25,027 nt of DNA from a virus. The stretch covers positions 1-25,027 of the IMG/VR virus record IMGVR_UViG_3300021373_001684; one strand, written 5' to 3'. The notes beneath the pieces are model-generated. The model was not told the origin of the DNA, did not search any database, and was given only the letters and a program-made list of their open reading frames with translations. The translations under genes were made by a program, and so were the position numbers. Shown here piece after piece: positions 11,781 through 20,573 of this stretch; the first letter of the stretch is position 1, and each line of letters starts with the position of its first letter.

Positions 11781-11960
11781 CTACTTCCTCACTCCTTTAC
11801 GTTTGTTTTTAATTTTTATAATCTCTGCTACCCATTTATATATACCGAATGTAACCGCTAATACAAGCGAAGTTATCTGTAGAGATTGTTCTACATCGGA
11901 TAGGCTTAAACCTATTGCTGTTAATTGTGCTATTGCCACTTCTGTTGTATTGCGGTCCAT
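11781..11960 (-). CDS. Small single-span membrane protein, holin-like (59 aa)
   Basis: A 60-codon frame read by hand from ATG 11960 to TAG 11781-11783. It reads MDRNTTEVAIAQLTAIGLSL, SDVEQSLQITSLVLAVTFG and IYKWVAEIIKIKNKRKGVRK. The protein has one membrane span (about residues 28-45, SLQITSLVLAVTFGIYKW) and ends in a highly basic tail, the positive-inside end expected in the cytoplasm. It starts three bases after the fibre gene stop, so it is coupled to the tail genes. With the two membrane genes downstream and DUF5675 it forms a likely four-gene lysis cassette. The 61 bases between its end and the next gene hold no clear element. Confidence 0.7.
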   Translation of the reverse strand: MDRNTTEVAIAQLTAIGLSLSDVEQSLQITSLVLAVTFGIYKWVAEIIKIKNKRKGVRK

Positions 11961-11963
11961 AAT

Positions 11964-13301
11964 TTAATCTTCTATAATTTGTACACTATCTATTGCTAAG
12001 TCACCTACAAATCCTGTTGCGTTTTGACTAACAAAGTAAATATAGTAATCTGTTGAATTGTCTCTGTAGTTGTTTAGACTAATAGTTTTTTGTTGGTATG
12101 GGCTATATTGTGAGCTAAAATTACTCCAACTTTCATAGGCAGCCAATTCGGTTGCGTTAAGATGATTAGATGTTGCTGCATCATCTATATAAACGTATAA
12201 ATCTCCTATTTGACTTCCGTAAGCGTGTACCCAAAATTTTAATGTTAAATCATTAGATGTGTTATTCATTTGTGGTATAACAGGTGTTCTCGCAACAAAG
12301 CAATAAGAGTTTCTACCACTAGAAACTTCTGTATATAAATATTTTGTGTTGTATTTAAAATATCCTGAGCTACCATCTGCAACACCATCTGATGGACCCG
12401 TACCTGCCGATGGCGTACTTAAGTTATCGCAATTCCATCCCTTTGTAGTTTTATTAGATGTTCTTCCCCAATATACGCCATTTGTAGCTAAAGCACCATT
12501 TACCCAACCATTTTGAGGACTCCAATTACCCGACGGACTTGTATTTGTTGTTTCTCCCTCAAATTTATAAATCAAGTTTATCAATGGTAAATAATTACCC
12601 GGAAAACTTCTATGTAAAACACTAGTTCTTAAAACATTTGTTATACTATATATATCTCCGGGAGCAACACCATCAACTCTTTTGTTATAACCAGGTGAAG
12701 TATATGTAATCCTTAATCCCATATCACCTCTACCCGATATAATACCTACAGGTGTATCTACTTGTGCGTTAGTTAAGATAACAAACCCAAAATCTTGTTG
12801 GTCGCTAGGATTCCAAGTTAAACCAAATAGCTCAGTAGAAGAACCTGCTAAAATATCTGTACCATAAGAGTTGTTTTTATAATATCTGTTAGAACCTGTC
12901 AAAGTAAGCTCCATAGAATCTGAACTAAGAGAGCCACCGGCAGGGGTTGCCAAAAAAGCTGCTTCTGCATAACTAGACCCATTGTAAACATACATTCTAT
13001 ATGTTAGTGATTCACTAAAACCTGTAGAACCTGCATTACCAAATCTAGCATTATGTGAACTACTAGCATTGGCTACTAACTCAACCCCTGTAATTGTAGC
13101 ACCGGTAGGTATTTCTGTGTTGAAACAACCCTTCCACAAGTTCCCTCTATTACCTGCAGTAGAGCCTGATGCCACACATACATTAGTTCCGCTTGAAAGC
13201 ATCCGTTCAGGATAAGTCCAAGAAACATAATTGTTACCATCGCCTAATGCAGTACCTAAAGTATTATAAGTAGTTGGTCCTTGTACGTTTGTAGTTGGCA
13301 T
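11964..13301 (-). CDS. Tail fibre / receptor-binding protein with C-terminal MAM-like domain (445 aa)
   Basis: This is a probable host-recognition protein exposed at the tail. Residues 1-200 form a strand-rich, Gly/Ser/Thr-rich region (LWKGCFNTEIPTGATITGVELV, TYRMYVYNGSSY, DFGFVIL, MGLRITYTSPG), probably a jelly-roll. A short linker (KRVDGVAPGDIYSITNVLR) leads to about 245-445. That part carries MAM hallmarks: WNCDN, TPSAGTGPSDG (297-306), LTLKFWVHAYGSQIGDLYVYI (352-372) and a closing GFVGDLAIDSVQI (430-442). MAM domains are adhesive beta-sandwiches best known from animal receptors and also found in bacterial surface proteins. It follows the other fibre genes with tiny gaps. I place it as a fibre or tip adhesin; the exact position on the virion is inferred. 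Confidence 0.75.
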   Translation of the reverse strand: MPTTNVQGPTTYNTLGTALGDGNNYVSWTYPERMLSSGTNVCVASGSTAGNRGNLWKGCFNTEIPTGATITGVELVANASSSHNARFGNAGSTGFSESLTYRMYVYNGSSYAEAAFLATPAGGSLSSDSMELTLTGSNRYYKNNSYGTDILAGSSTELFGLTWNPSDQQDFGFVILTNAQVDTPVGIISGRGDMGLRITYTSPGYNKRVDGVAPGDIYSITNVLRTSVLHRSFPGNYLPLINLIYKFEGETTNTSPSGNWSPQNGWVNGALATNGVYWGRTSNKTTKGWNCDNLSTPSAGTGPSDGVADGSSGYFKYNTKYLYTEVSSGRNSYCFVARTPVIPQMNNTSNDLTLKFWVHAYGSQIGDLYVYIDDAATSNHLNATELAAYESWSNFSSQYSPYQQKTISLNNYRDNSTDYYIYFVSQNATGFVGDLAIDSVQIIED

Positions 13302-13302
13302 A

Positions 13303-13497
13303 CTAAATTAATTTTAAATAACCTGTAGGGTCATCAAAAAGACCATCAGGTATAAAAATGTTTTGTTCGTTATCCCAAACCCCTTCAAGGTCGTTTACAC
13401 CATCTTGGGTTTTCCAATATTTATGTTGTTCGTGCGTAACATCGTTCACTAAACAAGTTTCCGTTTCAGGACTATATGTTGCTCGTATATATCTCAT
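13303..13497 (-). CDS. Hypothetical small tail-region protein (64 aa)
   Basis: I do not recognise this protein. It begins MRYIRATYSPETETCLVNDV and ends DPTGYLKLI, with Trp-rich middle parts (YWKTQDGVNDLEGVWDNE). It is acidic, soluble and lacks membrane segments. Single-base gaps on either side tie it tightly to the two fibre genes. Short proteins between fibre genes are often fibre chaperones or minor tip components, but no motif here decides that. Confidence 0.7.
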   Translation of the reverse strand: MRYIRATYSPETETCLVNDVTHEQHKYWKTQDGVNDLEGVWDNEQNIFIPDGLFDDPTGYLKLI

Positions 13498-13498
13498 A

Positions 13499-14896
13499 TT
13501 AATCGTGTATTACCCAATCTTGAGAAGGATTAAAATATATTACGCTTGAATTACTAGATAAAGCGTAACCTATTACTCTAACTACATCATATTGACCTGA
13601 TGGATTTGTAGTTGTACTAGTTCCGGGTGTATTTGAAACATATAAAACATTACCTGTTTGTTGCGACCCCTCTATACCACTTACATTTACCATACCTCTA
13701 ATACACATACCATTACTTGTAGGGCTAGTTCCAAGAGCTACTGCTAAAAATCCAAGAGCACCTACACTATAATCTGAATCAACTGCTACCCATCCTGAAC
13801 TACTATAGTAATAAATTTGACCTGCTGCTGTTGTTCCTGTTCCAAAGTAAACAACTTCTGCTCCTAAACCAACAGCTCCAGCGTTAGTGTAAGTAGGTTG
13901 TGCTATTTTTATAGTAGTAGTTGCATTATCTAAAACCCATTCTGTTGAAGCTACTTTTTTAGAGTCATCTCCAGCAGGTGGTGAAGTGTTTAGAACAGTG
14001 TTTTGAGCTAAAGAACCGGATAAATTCGCAGCAAATAAATTCCCTACTGATAATATCTGTGAAGCAGGGTTATATTGAAAGCTAGTATCTCCACCAAAAC
14101 TACCGTTGTCGTTATATTGTACGCTTTTAAAAGCTGTACTCCCAGTACCACCTGGAGTTCCACCCCCAGTTCCTGCATTTGCTATTACGAATGCAGTTGT
14201 AGCAATTTTTGTAGAATTATCTCCTACTGCTTGAGTGTTAGCCTCGCAATCCGTTAATGTTTTATTTGTGAGAGTTTGTGTATCTGTTAATTGTACTATG
14301 TTAGAATTTGTTATACTAGCTATCTTAGTAGCAGTAGCAGCGTTACCTGTGCAACTACCCGAAGAACCACTAACATTTCCTGTTACATCTCCTGTTATTG
14401 TTCCTGAAACTGTCGCATTAGTAACCTCTAGTGTTTCTGTTGCGGTCTCAAATGTAAAGTTAGAATTAGCAGCTAACTGACCTGACCCATTGTATTGAAC
14501 CTCTGTTGTGTTACCTGCTGCAAATTGAGAATCATTAGTTGCATAGTTAGCGGAAGATATTAATGAACCTACAGGATAAGGAACATCAGCAGTTACAACT
14601 TGTGATACAGTTATACTAGTAGTTCCTGCTGCTAAATCAGCTCCTTGGTTCTCTATAGCTTTAGGCAAAGAGCCATCAGGATAACTTAATAGGAAAAAAG
14701 CACCACTAGGTATTTTACCCTTTAACCCTGTACCGGCTAAAGATATGGTGCTTATTTGTTGTCCACCTGTTATAGCTACACTTGTTTCGGCAAATGATTG
14801 ACCTGCTAATATTTCATTTAGCCTTTCATTTACTTCTCTAACACCTGCATTTACCGCAAGTAAATCACTTTGTATTTTTTTAATTTTTTCCGCCAT
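13499..14896 (-). CDS. Tail fibre protein with repeated modules (465 aa)
   Basis: The protein is rich in Gly, Ser, Thr, Ala and Asn, like fibrous tail proteins. A coiled-coil N-terminus (about 1-32, KIKKIQSDLLAVNAG) probably trimerises or docks. Repeats follow: TEVQYNGSGQLAANSNFTF (131-149) pairs with KSVQYNDNGSFGGDTSFQY (257-275), and VGDNSTKIATTAFV (224-237) pairs with AGDDSKKVASTEWV (308-321). The latter is the short repeat known from many phage tail fibres, as is LTDTQTLTNKTLT (203-215). The C-terminal ~135 residues are a compact beta-rich domain (VGALGFLAVALGTSP, GMVNVSG, VVRVIGYAL) likely to form the tip. It sits downstream of the tail-tip gene and upstream of the MAM-bearing protein. 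Confidence 0.8.
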   Translation of the reverse strand: MAEKIKKIQSDLLAVNAGVREVNERLNEILAGQSFAETSVAITGGQQISTISLAGTGLKGKIPSGAFFLLSYPDGSLPKAIENQGADLAAGTTSITVSQVVTADVPYPVGSLISSANYATNDSQFAAGNTTEVQYNGSGQLAANSNFTFETATETLEVTNATVSGTITGDVTGNVSGSSGSCTGNAATATKIASITNSNIVQLTDTQTLTNKTLTDCEANTQAVGDNSTKIATTAFVIANAGTGGGTPGGTGSTAFKSVQYNDNGSFGGDTSFQYNPASQILSVGNLFAANLSGSLAQNTVLNTSPPAGDDSKKVASTEWVLDNATTTIKIAQPTYTNAGAVGLGAEVVYFGTGTTAAGQIYYYSSSGWVAVDSDYSVGALGFLAVALGTSPTSNGMCIRGMVNVSGIEGSQQTGNVLYVSNTPGTSTTTNPSGQYDVVRVIGYALSSNSSVIYFNPSQDWVIHD

Positions 14897-14898
14897 AA

Positions 14899-17706
14899 TT
14901 AATCAGATTTTAGTCTAAACCATTCACCATCCATAGTTTCGCTTGAGGCTTTAAAATTACCACCCAAAAACATATAATATTCATATACACCATCATTATT
15001 TATAGAATATTTAACTATATCTAATGGGCTAATATTGGTACTTATTATACTACCCTGTAATATCTTTAGTGGGCTTTTTTGTAACTCTAAAAATTCTTTG
15101 GTTAAGAATTGTGTAAATGGTTCTTGCCCTGATGTAGCACCATCTCTGTATATATTTGAAGTTATAGGAATATTATCCCTGTCTGTTATAGAGAAAGTAG
15201 TGTCTGTTTCAGTAACACCTATTATAACATCCCCTAAATCATAGTTTTCAACTGCGGTTGTACCTGTAGAATATTCTGTGTACCTAGCCTCATTTGTATC
15301 TAAAGAGTTTGTTTCTTTAACTGTCAATGTAACACTTTCAACTACAGAATCTTTATCAACTAAATTTGAATTTGTTACAGAGGCAGCTCTGATTCCGTCT
15401 ATTGCTTTTTGTTTTTGGTATCTAGTTTCTGTTAAAACCTTTACAAAGATTGTGCTTGTTTCTGACAATGTTGGGAGTTGGCAGTTAAATCTAAGGTCTT
15501 GAGTAGTAACGTAATCACTACCGACTGTCTTTACTTTAATAATATCTCCGTCTCTTTCTTGAAATTTCTTAGCATTTTTTATAGAACCAACAAAAGTAGA
15601 GTCGTTAAATTCTTTACTAAATAAACTATTGTATGGTGAATAAGTACCCGGAACTCTAGACAAACCTCTAGATAAAACGATTTGATTTTCGTTAGAAACC
15701 CATTCTAATTCATCGTCAGAGTTTACTGTTAAGTATTTTGTAGAGTTTGATGATACTGCTTTAATAGTTACAAAAGAATCAAAATTTTGTATACCTGAAA
15801 ATAAACTAAACCCTGTTCCTAAAGTAAAATTACTTGTAGGTGTTGTCTCTGTGTATATGCTAAACCAATCTAAAGTATATATTTGGTCCTCTATAATTTG
15901 TCCTCCATAAGTGTAATTTTCGTCAGTTGTAATTTCAGGTCTATCTGTTATATTATCTCCTTGAGCTAATTCAAAGGCATTTTTCACAGATGTATATGTA
16001 GCTGAAACTGACCTATAAGGAGCTTCAAAAGTAAACGTAGAGCCACCTAAAAGTATTTCGTTTGTTTGGTCTATTGTAACTAAGTTTGTTTCTGTAATTC
16101 TATCAGCTACTGTAGCAATTTGTGTTGATTTATCAAATGGAGAGTATTTAACTATATTAGATGAGTTATCTACATAACTATTAGGTTGAACAAAATAATA
16201 TTCTCCCCTCGCTAAAAAACCAACTAAATTAAATATTTTTAGACATTCTTTAAAAACATCTGAATCTTTATATTCTAAAGGAAAATTTCTGTCTGTTGCA
16301 AATGCTCCTTTACATATATAAAACTGTGAGCATTTAGCGATACCTGATGAAAAACCTGAATTGTTCCAATCTAAATTGATTTTCATAAAATCGTTTGTAG
16401 ATGGCACTAAAAAATCTTCAGTAGAATATGCTATTACATTTGCTATAGTTCCTTCAAAATCATCAGACCAAAAGTGTAAACCATTAAGTTCAGCAGGTGA
16501 TTGAATAGAATTGTCTGATTGTGTCCAAGTAAATTCTTGACCTGCACCACTACTTGTTATAGTCCCTATTGTTGCACTATTACCGCCACCATCTTTTATA
16601 TATAGTGTTCCTGTTGTATATGAAGTACAATCAACTGATAAATAATATCCGTTACCAGGAACTAACACATCTCCTTCGCAAGATATTGGGTATCTTCTTC
16701 CTGTATCTGTAGCTGCATCTATAGTCAGAGCATTTACAGAAACCGAGTCGGCATCTTTTATTTCCCAACCTCTACTAGAACCACCTACAAAGTTACCATT
16801 CTTAACTAAGTTAGTCGCAGCAATATCCATATTCCTAAAGAAATCTTCAAAAACTCTAGCTACTTGATAGTTACTTTGTTTGTCTGTTTCACTTAGAAAT
16901 GTTTTAAATTGTTCTTTTTCATAATATCCGTATGAATCAGTAGCGGTTAGAGAACAAACATATGGGTATGGTAAGTTTTCTATTGTGTCAAATCCGGGTT
17001 GTATGTAACCATACCACCATAAACTTGTGAGATTAGTATCGTTCTTGTATATTCTAATAAAAAAATCTTTAAAACCACCATCTAACACATCATACATAAA
17101 CGATTCTTCATCATCATTTCTTGTAAATGTATTTAGTTTACACTCAGAGCCTAAAAATATTCTATCTCTAGTTGAACCCTGTCCGTTCCAAGTTATTTCA
17201 AAACCTTCACCGGCTAGTGATAAATCTTGAGTATTATATTCTGTTTCATTAACTGATATAGACTCAATAGTAAATGTAGAATAAACTCCACCACCGGCGT
17301 GATTTGTTATATATATTTTTGATGTTGATGAATTTCCTGCAACTATTTGAGCTTTATGAGTTCCGTTTCCTGTAAAATAAGTGTAAGCACCATCACTTAA
17401 TCTAACACCGAAAGACCCATTACTATCCTTAACCTTTATCGTTACATAATATGTATCGTTATAAACAAACTCATTATTTATAGGTGTTGTTTGTTGTAAT
17501 GTAGAAAGATTATTAGCATTTACACCTAACTTTAAACCACCATCAGATTGTATTGATGAATTATATGCACTCCAAAATGTTAAGCCATTTATGAATGTAT
17601 TGTTTCTTATATATTCGTTACAATCTTTTTTAAATAAAAAGACGAACCAATCCGTACCTCTTTCGCCTTTAATTTTAGTTTCTTTAAATTGTCCGTATGA
17701 TGCCAT
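14899..17706 (-). CDS. Large tail-tip protein with two carbohydrate-binding-like inserts (935 aa)
   Basis: This is the first gene after the tape measure, the usual place of the distal tail/tail-tip hub in siphoviruses. The backbone starts MASYGQFKETKIKGERGTDW and resumes at ITWNGQGSTRDRIFLGSEC (171-189), WWYGYIQPGFD, VCSLTATDSYGYYEKEQF and on to the C-terminus. The C-terminal section (SPLKILQGSIISTNISPLDIVKYS, YMFLGGNFKASSETMDGEWFRL) is beta-rich. Two jelly-roll modules interrupt it: about 31-155 (NTFINGLTFWSAYNSS to FTIESISVNE) and about 298-430 (TNLVKNGNFVGGSSRGWEI to VIAYSTE). Both have the NxxF...W opening of CBM_4_9-type domains. They probably bind surface sugars of the host. Tail-tip assignment rests on position and fold pattern, not on a clear family match. 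Confidence 0.75.
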   Translation of the reverse strand: MASYGQFKETKIKGERGTDWFVFLFKKDCNEYIRNNTFINGLTFWSAYNSSIQSDGGLKLGVNANNLSTLQQTTPINNEFVYNDTYYVTIKVKDSNGSFGVRLSDGAYTYFTGNGTHKAQIVAGNSSTSKIYITNHAGGGVYSTFTIESISVNETEYNTQDLSLAGEGFEITWNGQGSTRDRIFLGSECKLNTFTRNDDEESFMYDVLDGGFKDFFIRIYKNDTNLTSLWWYGYIQPGFDTIENLPYPYVCSLTATDSYGYYEKEQFKTFLSETDKQSNYQVARVFEDFFRNMDIAATNLVKNGNFVGGSSRGWEIKDADSVSVNALTIDAATDTGRRYPISCEGDVLVPGNGYYLSVDCTSYTTGTLYIKDGGGNSATIGTITSSGAGQEFTWTQSDNSIQSPAELNGLHFWSDDFEGTIANVIAYSTEDFLVPSTNDFMKINLDWNNSGFSSGIAKCSQFYICKGAFATDRNFPLEYKDSDVFKECLKIFNLVGFLARGEYYFVQPNSYVDNSSNIVKYSPFDKSTQIATVADRITETNLVTIDQTNEILLGGSTFTFEAPYRSVSATYTSVKNAFELAQGDNITDRPEITTDENYTYGGQIIEDQIYTLDWFSIYTETTPTSNFTLGTGFSLFSGIQNFDSFVTIKAVSSNSTKYLTVNSDDELEWVSNENQIVLSRGLSRVPGTYSPYNSLFSKEFNDSTFVGSIKNAKKFQERDGDIIKVKTVGSDYVTTQDLRFNCQLPTLSETSTIFVKVLTETRYQKQKAIDGIRAASVTNSNLVDKDSVVESVTLTVKETNSLDTNEARYTEYSTGTTAVENYDLGDVIIGVTETDTTFSITDRDNIPITSNIYRDGATSGQEPFTQFLTKEFLELQKSPLKILQGSIISTNISPLDIVKYSINNDGVYEYYMFLGGNFKASSETMDGEWFRLKSD

Positions 17707-17712
17707 ATCCGC

Positions 17713-19890
17713 TTACCTTCTATTTTTTCTTCTACTTGCTCTGTCAAACACAATTAGTAAATCGTCTCCTGATATTCTTACATCAGGTATAACAGTACCA
17801 CCACCTAAAGCGTGGTTAGGTATTATCGTACCTGCAGTATCAGGAACAAACAACTCCGGTCCTCTTTCTCCTACTAAGCTCATTTTACCTAAAGGCGGTC
17901 TACCTCCGTTAGCAAATTGACCCCCCATAAGACCTGTAAGTATCTCCTTAAAACCTGTTGCTTTTTTTGGTCCAATACCGCCTAAAGTTGGAAAAAGAGA
18001 GAATATAGCAGCTAATACTGCTGCTTTTATCACTAACTGAGCTAACATTTTAGCAATATCTATAAATATGTTTTCAAGACCTCTACCTAAATGCTCTCCA
18101 CTAACAAGTAAATCACTAAAAGCATCTGAAAAGCTAGTTGAAATAGTTCGACCTAACTCTTTTGTAGCATTTACCCATTTTTGAGTAGTGGCTAGTTGTT
18201 TTCTTTTAAGCCTTTCATCTTCTTGATAAGCCTCCCAAGCCCCTTCACCAAAAATCATATCATAAGCCCTTGCTATATCAGCCTTGCTTCCACCACCCGA
18301 ACCTGCTTTTTGTTTTTTGGATTCCGTTCCACTTTCGCCACCAAAGTCGAATTTGAACATATCTTTAACACTACTTGCTATATTCTTCTTTAAGTTATTG
18401 TACTTTTCATTAGCCTTATCAAATGAATCGCCTAAACTAACTATTTTAGTTAATTCCTTATCGGGTATAATTTCAAATTCTTTACTCGGTGTAAAGTCCT
18501 CAAATATTTTTATACCCCAAAGAGCAGCCATATCTCTTATAAGCGTTACTGTGTCATTAAAAGTTCTAATAAAAAAGTTGGCTACTGAATTTGCGGTATT
18601 TTTTAATCTTTCTGTAATTGCTTTTCTGTTTACATCAGCGAAATAAGCTAAAGTAGAAAATGCTTTAACAATTAAATCAATTAGTATTAATATTGCAGCT
18701 AGTTTAATTGCAAAAACACCTAAAGCTACTAAAAATGGTGCTAAAGCTGCTACACCTGTTGCGATTACACCACCAAGACCACCAATCAACAACACAAGTG
18801 GTCCAATAAGAGATAGTAGCGTACCTACTACAACTATAATTTTTTTAGTTCTATCGTCTAAGGTTTTAAACTTAGAAGCTAAACCTGTAACAAACTCTAT
18901 GAGTGGTAAAAATACTTTTGCTATTGTTGCACCAAGCTCTATTCGTAAACCCTCGATAGCTGACTTAAACTTCATAACCTTTGCAAAAGTGGTTGCACCC
19001 ATCGCTTTTGCCATTTCCTTAAGCCTACCTGTGTTTGTTTCATACTCGGAAGTAAGCTCGGTTATTTTATCTAAGTTTTGTGATAGTATAAGTAATTGGT
19101 TGGCTGCAGTACGACCTACAAGTTCTTGTGCTTGTTCAAGGTCCATAGTACCATCTGCCATAGCGTGTAGTGTCTCGTTAAAAGGTATTCCCTTTTCGTG
19201 GAGGTCCATAAAGACCCTTCTAAGACCTGTACCTGCTTTTGATGCCTTAATACCATTATCCATTAAAACACCCATCATAGCAGATAGTTCTTCTACCTCT
19301 ACACCTACTGCATTTGCTGAAGCTCCTGCGTGTCCAAATGCGGTTGCAAATGTACTAAGTTGCATAGATGAATTAGCTGCTGCACTAGCCAAGGTATTAG
19401 CTACCCTGTTAGAATCTTTAGCCTCTAGATTAAAGGCATTTATTGAAGATGAAACTGTTTCTGCTGCTAAAGATAAATCCTCTCCTGTTGCTAGAGCTAA
19501 ATCTAATATAGCTTCTTCCATCCCCACGATTGCCTTGGGACTGAAACCTTTACGACCTAAAACTAATTGTAAATCTGATACTTGCCTTGCAGTAAATTGA
19601 GTAGTAGAACCCAATCTTTTTGCTTCATCTGTGAGCATTTTAAACTCATCTGCAGTAGCGTTGGTAACTGTCATTACCTTTGTCATACTATTTTCAAATT
19701 CAGAGAATGTATCAAAGGCTGCGTTACCTAAAGCGGTTAGAGGTGCAGTTATACCAAATGTTAAAGTAGAACCAATACGAGCTGCACTAGCAGCAAAACC
19801 ACCTAGAGATTTGTTAGCTTTACCTAAACCTGCCTCTAAGCCCTTTATATTGGCTGCTACAATTATAGATATAGTTTTAAGTCCACCCAT
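17713..19890 (-). CDS. Tail tape measure protein, TP901 family (725 aa)
   Basis: This protein sets tail length and is packed inside the tail tube until DNA ejection. The N-terminal core (about 60-330) has the TP901-type tape-measure pattern: FENSMTKVMTVTNATADEF, LTDEAKRLGSTTQFTARQVSD, LADATGE-like LALATGEDLSLAAETVSS and LSTFATAFGHAGASANAVG. It continues with ELSAMMGVLMDNGIKASKAGTGLRR. Hydrophobic membrane-like stretches follow (about 345-415, IIVVVGTLLSLIGPLVLLIGG and FLVALGVFAIKLAAILILIDLI). A long linker and the typical C-terminal RPPLGKMSLVGERGPELFVP sequence come last. At roughly 1.5 angstrom per residue, 725 residues predict a tail near 110 nm. The start is five bases after the chaperone stop. 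Confidence 0.92.
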   Translation of the reverse strand: MGGLKTISIIVAANIKGLEAGLGKANKSLGGFAASAARIGSTLTFGITAPLTALGNAAFDTFSEFENSMTKVMTVTNATADEFKMLTDEAKRLGSTTQFTARQVSDLQLVLGRKGFSPKAIVGMEEAILDLALATGEDLSLAAETVSSSINAFNLEAKDSNRVANTLASAAANSSMQLSTFATAFGHAGASANAVGVEVEELSAMMGVLMDNGIKASKAGTGLRRVFMDLHEKGIPFNETLHAMADGTMDLEQAQELVGRTAANQLLILSQNLDKITELTSEYETNTGRLKEMAKAMGATTFAKVMKFKSAIEGLRIELGATIAKVFLPLIEFVTGLASKFKTLDDRTKKIIVVVGTLLSLIGPLVLLIGGLGGVIATGVAALAPFLVALGVFAIKLAAILILIDLIVKAFSTLAYFADVNRKAITERLKNTANSVANFFIRTFNDTVTLIRDMAALWGIKIFEDFTPSKEFEIIPDKELTKIVSLGDSFDKANEKYNNLKKNIASSVKDMFKFDFGGESGTESKKQKAGSGGGSKADIARAYDMIFGEGAWEAYQEDERLKRKQLATTQKWVNATKELGRTISTSFSDAFSDLLVSGEHLGRGLENIFIDIAKMLAQLVIKAAVLAAIFSLFPTLGGIGPKKATGFKEILTGLMGGQFANGGRPPLGKMSLVGERGPELFVPDTAGTIIPNHALGGGTVIPDVRISGDDLLIVFDRASRRKNRR

Positions 19891-19895
19891 TATAA

Positions 19896-20554
19896 TTATT
19901 TATTTAATTTTTTTAATATTTCTTCGTGTCTTGCTTTGACATCTTGTATGTGTTCGGGAGAAGAAGGTTTTAATTTAGTGTTTTTATCCCACGGAAAAGG
20001 TAATATTTCTTTAGGCTTAAGTTTCTTTTTAGAGTGTGGTGATAGCGTAGAGTGTACGACCATCCTAGTTCTCTCCCAATCGTTTTGGATTTTATGCTCT
20101 TGAAAAGAGTTAAATCCTACTAGCTTGTTGTTAAAGGCTCGTGGAGTTAAATCATAAAGTTCATCATAACCTAACCCCACTCTGCCTAAACCTATTTGTT
20201 CGAGTTTATCCCAATTAATATCACCGGATTCTTCATCGTATTCTTCCCCCTTACTTACTTTCCCTCACTTTGAGGTTGGTCTAGTTGGAAAGCCTCAAAT
20301 ATCTCGTTGATTTTTGAAAAGTCCTCGTTATCAAGCCATTCTTCAATATCGCTTATTTTGTGATTAAATGGTTCGCCAATTTTCTTAGCACCATACTTTA
20401 ATCCAAAAAAAGTGATAATTCCAATGTGGTCTATCTCCGAACCTAACTGATTCATTTCGCTTAACTTCAAACCACATTTATTACAAATATCTTTTAAAGC
20501 TAAATAACTAAATCTTATAGGTCGTTCCTGACCTCCTAATTCTACCTTTTTCAT
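19896..20554 (-). CDS. Tail assembly chaperone GT, made by -1 frameshift (219 aa)
   Basis: This is the fusion product of the two chaperone frames. The ribosome reads gene 20255-20554 to its end, slips back one base on GGGAAAG, and goes on in the -1 frame. After EGK it reads VSKGEEYDEESGDINWDKLEQ, then IGLGRVGLGYDELYDLTPRAFNN, and on to HEEILKKLNK, a further 120 residues. The frame is open from the slip site to 19896 without a stop. In lambda and many siphoviruses the GT protein carries the T domain that binds the tail tube protein, while G coats the tape measure. The GTG at 20180 is not a likely independent start because the frame continues upstream in a conserved-looking way. Confidence 0.8.
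20255..20554 (-). CDS. Tail assembly chaperone G (99 aa)
   Basis: A small, mainly helical protein (MKKVELGGQERPIRFSYLAL, DICNKCGLKLSEMNQLG, ISDIEEWLDNEDFSKINEIFEAF) located between the major tail protein and the tape measure gene. This is the fixed position of gpG-type chaperones in siphoviruses. The opening V-E-L-G-G-x-x-R-P-I-R-F-S is typical of Bacteroidetes phage versions. It ends ...QPQSEGK with the stop directly after a slippery site, so it is made as the abundant short form. It should bind the tape measure protein during tail building and be absent from finished virions. Confidence 0.82.
   Translation of the reverse strand: MKKVELGGQERPIRFSYLALKDICNKCGLKLSEMNQLGSEIDHIGIITFFGLKYGAKKIGEPFNHKISDIEEWLDNEDFSKINEIFEAFQLDQPQSEGK
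20258..20264 (-). promoter_or_regulatory. Slippery heptamer G GGA AAG for -1 frameshifting
   Basis: On the minus strand the last codons before the stop of the G frame are GAG GGA AAG TAA. G GGA AAG is a perfect X XXY YYZ site and is the same heptamer used for gpG/gpGT in phage lambda. Shifting by -1 enters the open T frame. No stable downstream structure was checked. Confidence 0.85.
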
Positions 20555-20573
20555 TTTACCCTTTTTAAGTTAA

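Noticed and set aside
11964-14896. Diversity-generating retroelement acting on the fibre genes
   Set aside because: No reverse transcriptase gene and no template/variable repeat pair is visible in the window.
18899-19600. Long plus-strand frame opposite the tape measure gene
   Set aside because: It is a shadow of the repetitive Ala/Ser codons of the real gene; similar shadows lie opposite the capsid, fibre and exonuclease genes.
19896-20180. Independent gene starting at the GTG at 20180
   Set aside because: The frame is open upstream to the GGGAAAG slip site, so it is best read as the T part of the frameshift product.
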